Assembly (NCBI GenBank): GCA_016490735.1
Contig: JAEMWC010000082.1
Span: 1,027,501-1,091,500, forward strand
Length of the DNA stretch: 64,000 nt
Reading direction: 5' to 3'
Origin: Pachyseris speciosa
Lineage: Eukaryota > Cnidaria > Anthozoa > Scleractinia > Pachyseridae
The position numbers were made by a program, and so were the translations under genes. The notes under the pieces were generated by a model. It ran no database searches. It saw only the letters and a list, made by a program, of their open reading frames with translations, and had not been told where the DNA came from. Of the stretch, positions 59,052 to 64,000 are shown piece after piece (positions within the stretch are counted from its first letter, which is position 1; each line of letters opens with the position of its first letter).

Positions 59052-59353
59052 GAGAACGCTATTTCTGAGGAACTCTAGCTAAAGCCAGGAATACTGAGCC
59101 AAGAAATGTTTAGCAGTTTTGTAGTCGACATTATTTATTTTTTTACCAAATACGATGTTTTAGACTTTTTATAAAGGAAGGTTTTTTAGCTTAGTTTTTT
59201 TGACACATTTTTTGAAGCATTCTTTAAAATAAAATCGATTAATACAGTTTTCCCCATAGTTTGTAATTTAATAATTTTGCAATTATTTATTATTTTGTAA
59301 TATATTGGATGAATTGTTAAATAAAATTATTATTATTATTATTATCATCATCA

Positions 59354-59389
<36 letters not shown>
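58991..59389. other. (ATT)n-rich spacer
   Basis: Microsatellites at 59010-59050 and 59324-59389 separated by AT-rich DNA. Confidence 0.6.
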
Positions 59390-59392
<3 letters not shown>

Positions 59393-59705
59393 TACTTCAC
59401 TTTATTACTTGTCCGCATTTACCTTCTAGGGCCAGAACCAAACCATGGTTCTAAGGCACTAGAGGAGTGTTTGTTCAATTTACTTGATTGAGAGGACCTT
59501 TCTCAGAATGTGTGCTGTTCCCAGAAGTGCTGTTTTCTGGATTTCATGTGGGTTATTGTTGCCTGGAATTTCGCGCAGCTGTTTTTCAGTGCCTTTCCTG
59601 ATAACTCCAAGGGCACCTACGACAACAGGGATTACCACTGTTCTCATCTGCCACATACGGGCTATTTCTATCTCCAGAACTTTGTATTTAGACAGTTTCT
59701 CATCA
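59390..59705 (-). mobile_element. non-LTR retrotransposon 3' end, minus strand
   Basis: The minus-strand frame reads LEIEIARMWQMRTVVIPVVV, GALGVIRKGTEKQLREIPG and TALLGTAHILRKVLSIK before its stop. A short 3' UTR (CTAGTGCCTTAGAACCATGG) follows, running into (AAT)n at 59390. This is the C-terminal end of a LINE polyprotein. An inverted near-identical copy is at 61914-62245. Confidence 0.75.
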
Positions 59706-59843
59706 AAAATTATTATTATTATTATTATTATTATTACTTCCGCCATTTTTGAAATTTTCGTGAAAAAGAGTCATTGAAATAGATCAATCTCTGTTAGCGG
59801 GCACAGATATGTATTTTTTAAGGACCACAATATCTCATCAAAA

Positions 59844-59887
<44 letters not shown>

Positions 59888-59982
59888 TTCCGCCATTTTT
59901 GAAATTTTCGTGAAAAAGAGTCATTGAAATAGATCAATCTCTGTTAGCGGGCACAGATATGTATTTTTTAAGGACCACAATT
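59698..59982. repeat. tandem duplication of ~137 bp including (ATT)n
   Basis: TCTCATCAAAAATTATT...ACTTCCGCCATTTTTG...AAGGACCACAA is present twice. The second copy has a longer (ATT)n. Confidence 0.85.
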
Positions 59983-61875
59983 AAACGACGTTTTTTGTTT
60001 CGTGCCTGTTAGATCTTGATCAATTGTTTTCACTCCAGTCCAATCGTACAAATTTTATAAAACAGGTATGATGCGTGTCTATTGAAAAAATGTCCAACTT
60101 AACAAAATAATAAATAGATTAAATTTTAAACGAGATCTTTTGGGATCTCGCGCGAGTGTTACTGCGATTCGTTTTTTGTCAAGTGGATGCTACGTATATT
60201 AAACTAAAATGCCATGGCTGCTTAGATATTAAATCTTATAGAATACTGTTTTCATGCTCCTATACGTAAAGTACTAAATTTTGCTTTCTTTCAGGATGAT
60301 ACTGCTTCGGGAAATCAATATGGCATATACAAGATGAAATGATTATTTGCGACAGAATATTTCATCTTACAGGAGAGTAAACAGACTTAGCAACCTCAAA
60401 ATCTAGTGGAAATTAATTTGGATTTTAAGGAGTCCTTTTCAACACGGCGGGACTTTTATCATCCATCCCCCTTTTAGTTTCAGAAAGTCACTATCATACA
60501 CGGTTCATTACATACTTACTTAAACTTTACCTACAATTAGTCAAGATATCCTACTAAACCTACTTGAACAATAATATTAAAACATAACCTAATGAATGCA
60601 CAGAGCTGTTAAATTTATCCGTTGTATTGTTTTTAATACAAATATATTTTTCTTCTCATATTTAATTTTAATCTTAAGCTGAATCGAAACCGGTTATATT
60701 TGGAAGCGTTTCAGCCCTTCTACAATCCAAAAGATATACTTTAGCAATCAGTAAAAAATAATTAAGCAAAGGGCACTTGGAGATTATTATTCCTATCACG
60801 ACGTCTTGCAGAGTAAGGAGAACGAATTCGTTTTTTAAAGAATGTTGTGCTTATTTGTGTGCGTTTGTTTGAATTGCTAATAAATTTTAAACAATACAGA
60901 GTGTTTTTACAGGTGCAATGTTGGAGATAACAAAACAATAAAACTTATTTACAGAACAGTAAAATTTATTTTCCGAAGGAATATCATTCTTTTCGGTTTT
61001 GTGCCTCCAACATGGCGGCCGTGAAAAACCTCCATTTCTTGTTATATGGAAGTATAACTTATAGGAGGTTTGTAACCAATTTCTTGAGACACAAACGACC
61101 GTTAAAGCGAATAAAAGATCTTTTGTTTATGTCCACAACAACAAGGCGGCAATGACGTAACGCTGTGAAAACCACCTACAGCTGTATGGAAATTTTCTCC
61201 CACAATATTTCCAATAACGTAATGTTTTATAATTCATTTTAGAAGGAATATTATATTTTAATATTATTTTGAAGCGAACGACGTTTCCACGACTCCATGT
61301 CATCATTATTAAGTTCAAAGTACATGACAGAGTTGATTATGAATATATACGAAAAAACAGCTCGAAAATATTTGGAGGTGTTAAAGTATTCAATTGTTAT
61401 GTGAAGAGTTTTGCGCGAACGGAATCTGATTGCGTGTTTAAAAGTTTTGGTCTCTTTTTCCCGAAGAACAGCATCTCAGCTTTGCATAGATCAAACAGTC
61501 CAACCGAGGGCAACATTTCTTTAGAACTGCAAAGTGGTCTTGTAAATGAATTGCACGCAGCTTGTGGTCCTTCTTTCGGGTGTTTACCAGTTGCAGAATA
61601 TTTATAAAGACTACGTTGGTTACACATCCCTAAATGTCTTTCAAAGTATCGCTGAACATTAATATTCTGCTTCTTCATCTTTCTGGTGAAGTTTCGTTTC
61701 CTATTTTCATAGAATTTAACATATAATACCAGGTTCTGTTCTGTATAGTTAGCCACCGACTGGCAAAAATGCATCCATAAAAAAAGAACTGTATAATAAA
61801 AAAAACCCTGTGGTTTTAAATATGGTATTTTTATGTTGTGAAACACAAAAATAATTCCTTCTCAAACTCGCACCA

Positions 61876-61876
<1 letters not shown>
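59983..61876. other. no recognised gene
   Basis: AT-rich DNA. The longest frame, on the minus strand at 61397-61846 (149 codons), has no recognisable domain, and part of it overlaps repeat-like sequence, so I do not call it a gene. ATGGCGGCCGTG at 61012 looks like a start context but its frame closes quickly. Confidence 0.3.
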
Positions 61877-61913
<37 letters not shown>

Positions 61914-61914
<1 letters not shown>

Positions 61915-62247
61915 TGATTGACGTGGCCATACCATCGGACAAAAACACTTCCATCCCAGATCTGGAGATAGAAATAGCCCGTATGTGGCAGATGAGAACA
62001 GTGGTAATCCCTGTTGTCGTAGGTGCCCTTGGAGTTATTAGGAAAGGCACTGAAAAACAGCTGCACGAAATCCCAGGCAACAATAACCCACATGAAATCC
62101 AGAAAACAGCACTTCTGGGAACAGCACACATTCTGAGAAAGGTCCTCTCAATCAAGTAAGTTGAACAAACACTCCTCTAGTGCCTTAGAACCATGGTTTG
62201 GTTCTGGCCCTAGAAGGTAAATGTGGACAAGTAATAAAGTGAAGTAA

Positions 62248-62292
<45 letters not shown>
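61914..62292 (+). mobile_element. non-LTR retrotransposon 3' end, plus strand
   Basis: Inverted copy of 59390-59705. The frame begins DVAIPSDKN (a motif usual before this domain), continues RMWQMRTVVIPVVVGALG, and stops at 62157-62159. The 3' UTR and (AAT)n follow (62250-62292). An (AAT)n tract also precedes it (61877-61913). Confidence 0.75.
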
Positions 62293-62293
<1 letters not shown>

Positions 62294-63388
62294 GTATAAT
62301 AATGGTAAACAATTCTTTAAACTGAGGTTCGATTTTCTCGTGAGTGGTTTAATTTCCAATAGCTAGATTTCACGGTGATTCAGATTTCCCTGAACACCTG
62401 CTTCTTTAGAAGGAGTAGAAGGAAAATTGGCGTACGTCTTTCACAGCCAGGGTAGCAAAATCCAACGCAAACAGTTTTAGTATGTCCTTACACTTGGACA
62501 TGTTTGTGCAGTGTATTGAAGTTAAGATCATTAACAGTCCGAATATCATATCACTAGCAACCCATGCAAGCAAACAATTTTATGGACAAGAGCCTTCCTG
62601 TTATAATATCAGGCATTTCAGGTAGACGGAAAATTCTTGCTACAACTCATCGTCTTGTAAGGAGAAACACTGACACATTGACGTTTCTGCTAACTTAAAC
62701 TCAACAGCACGAGTGTGTACGTACATGCATTACTAAAATGTTATAAAATTTCAGCGAATTGTTTTATACGATAATATATGCAGGTGTACATAAGGTGTTG
62801 AAATCAATAATGTAGGTGGTGTTTATTTTATTTCCTACGGGGAAACTAAACGTTTAGTCATGTAACTGACATTTCATTTCCTTCCAAATTCACTAATAAA
62901 GAAGAACTATCTTGAGCTGTTTTTAGTGACAGTTGTACGTGATTACAAGGTGTTTCATATCCGTCGAGACTTGTTATCGCATTTAGAGAGTTTAATTTCA
63001 AGTCGACTTTGCAATTGAAACTACTTTGACACAGAGCGACTGTCAGTTATGCAAACATAAAACTGAATCAGTCATTGGGTTTACAATACGGACACCATAA
63101 GTCTCTGTAGCAACGCAACCGCAAATAATATTGAGAGCAAGGATCGATTCTCACATAAACTCAACACAACAAAAAAAAAAAAACGATTTGAAAAATATTT
63201 GATTGCATTCAATGCAAATTTATAATGTGATCGCGGGGACCGTTAAGATCGATGCGTTATAACTCGACGTCGTTGTTGGAAACTTATTTTTGATATTTTG
63301 CGATATCTCTGTGATTACGAAAACTTTAGCCGGCCAAACGCGCGCTATGTAATTAAGTGAGACACTGCAAACGACCGCTCTTCAAGAG
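62293..63388. other. 5' flank of the GPCR gene
   Basis: No gene or repeat family recognised. An A run lies at 63171-63182. The promoter is not identifiable by eye. Confidence 0.35.
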
Positions 63389-64000
63389 ATGGATGGCAAC
63401 AACACAAGCAACAGGACAACAACCCTGCAAAATCATCTATCTGTGGAGACGTATTTGGTTTCCTCGTTGTACATCGCTATTGCCGTCACCTCGGTGATGG
63501 GGAATATCCTCGTTATGTTAGCGGTTTACACCAACAGAAGACTGCAAACGACTAGCAACTTCTTGCTGGTTGCCTTGGCTGTTCCAGATTTCTTCCAAGG
63601 AGCAGTATCGATTCCTCTCAGACTTGTAGAAGTCTTGAACACTGACTCTGATCACAAGACGCTCTGTCGAGTGGCGATACCAGTATCTACTCTATTTGGT
63701 GGAACGTCGAATCTCCACATTCTCTTGATTGCTATGGAAAGATTCACCGCCATTTTTTGGCCATACTTCTACAATAGCTGGATCACAACTGAAAACGCTT
63801 TGGTGGGCGTTGGCACGGCTTGGATTTCCATGGTCATCTTCTCTCTTTTGCCTGAGATTGGTTGGGGTGGGAAAAAGCCTAAAGAGTTTGTCGTCTTTTG
63901 CAGATTTCCAACGTTTCTGACCCATGAATACATCACGAGCCTGTATGTATTCGTTCATGTTATTCCCATCGTCGTTGTGCTTTTCCTTAACATCTTCATC
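63389..64000 (+). CDS. rhodopsin-family G-protein-coupled receptor, 5' part (204 codons, runs off the window)
   Basis: The ATG at 63389 opens a frame with no stop to the window end. The N-terminus has two N-glycosylation sites (NNT, NRT). Helix 1 has Asn39 in MGNILVML. Helix 2 has Asp67 in LAVPDFFQG. Cys93 and Cys171 could form the usual disulfide. The helix 3 end reads MERFTA (Glu117-Arg118-Phe119) in place of DRY. Helix 4 has Trp145, and helix 5 has Pro193 in HVIPIVVVLF. It is a plasma-membrane receptor that signals through G proteins. The layout recalls adenosine- or amine-type receptors of cnidarians, but the ligand cannot be assigned because helices 6 and 7 lie outside the window. It is probably a single-exon gene, as the frame is uninterrupted. 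Confidence 0.9.
   Translation, partial: MDGNNTSNRTTTLQNHLSVETYLVSSLYIAIAVTSVMGNILVMLAVYTNRRLQTTSNFLLVALAVPDFFQGAVSIPLRLVEVLNTDSDHKTLCRVAIPVSTLFGGTSNLHILLIAMERFTAIFWPYFYNSWITTENALVGVGTAWISMVIFSLLPEIGWGGKKPKEFVVFCRFPTFLTHEYITSLYVFVHVIPIVVVLFLNIFI

Noticed and set aside
61397..61846. 149-codon minus-strand ORF as a gene
   Set aside because: No domain, irregular composition, and opposite-strand frames of similar length overlap it.

Overview
The window looks like nuclear DNA of a cnidarian, most likely a stony coral or other anthozoan. This rests on AT-rich introns with GT/AG borders, small exons, a tandem set of animal Amt-type ammonium transporters, a rhodopsin-family GPCR, many (AAT)n microsatellites, tRNA-derived SINEs, Penelope-like elements, and hammerhead-ribozyme repeats of the type described from metazoan retrozymes. 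The species cannot be named from the sequence alone.

Layout. (1) 1-6.9 kb: one large Ginger-like DNA transposon at 272-6905. It has about 240-bp inverted termini built of GCATTTTGTAATAA iterons and a GTGGT target duplication. It carries a broken integrase-like transposase and an OTU protease domain on the minus strand, is interrupted by a palindromic TTCGATTG repeat, and is internally duplicated (926 bp). (2) 7.0-8.8 kb: a two-exon CIDE-N domain gene on the plus strand, starting about 150 bp from the transposon edge. (3) 9.1-11.6 kb: a retrozyme-like tandem repeat with hammerhead ribozymes. One minus-strand copy has a fully canonical core, and a 1.4-kb TA-flanked MITE sits inside another copy. 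(4) 12-19.7 kb: a small multi-exon minus-strand gene for a short single-pass membrane protein, with a Penelope-like fragment, a SINE and a LINE tail in its introns. (5) 19.8-23.8 kb: repeats with no recognisable gene.

(6) 23.8-55.7 kb: the main gene content, four Amt/MEP/Rh-superfamily ammonium transporter genes, here A(-), B(+), C(-), D(+). A and C resemble each other, as do B and D. The simplest history is duplication of one divergent (head-to-head) pair. All four share the first intron, at the same codon and phase. Otherwise intron number ranges from 1 (A) to 6 (D). C has a one-base frameshift just after the second pore histidine. Introns and spacers hold MITEs, inverted SINE pairs, a foldback element, a piggyBac-like MITE and a Penelope-like fragment with its own hammerhead motif.

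(7) 55.7-63.3 kb: gene-poor DNA with LINE fragments whose 3' ends run into (AAT)n tracts. (8) 63389 to the end: the first five transmembrane segments of a rhodopsin-like GPCR that continues beyond the window.

Biologically, the transporter set would move ammonium across cell membranes. In symbiotic cnidarians this family is associated with nitrogen exchange with algae, which is known of the family and not shown here. The mobile DNA suggests hammerhead-bearing retrozymes and Penelope-like elements living in the same locus.
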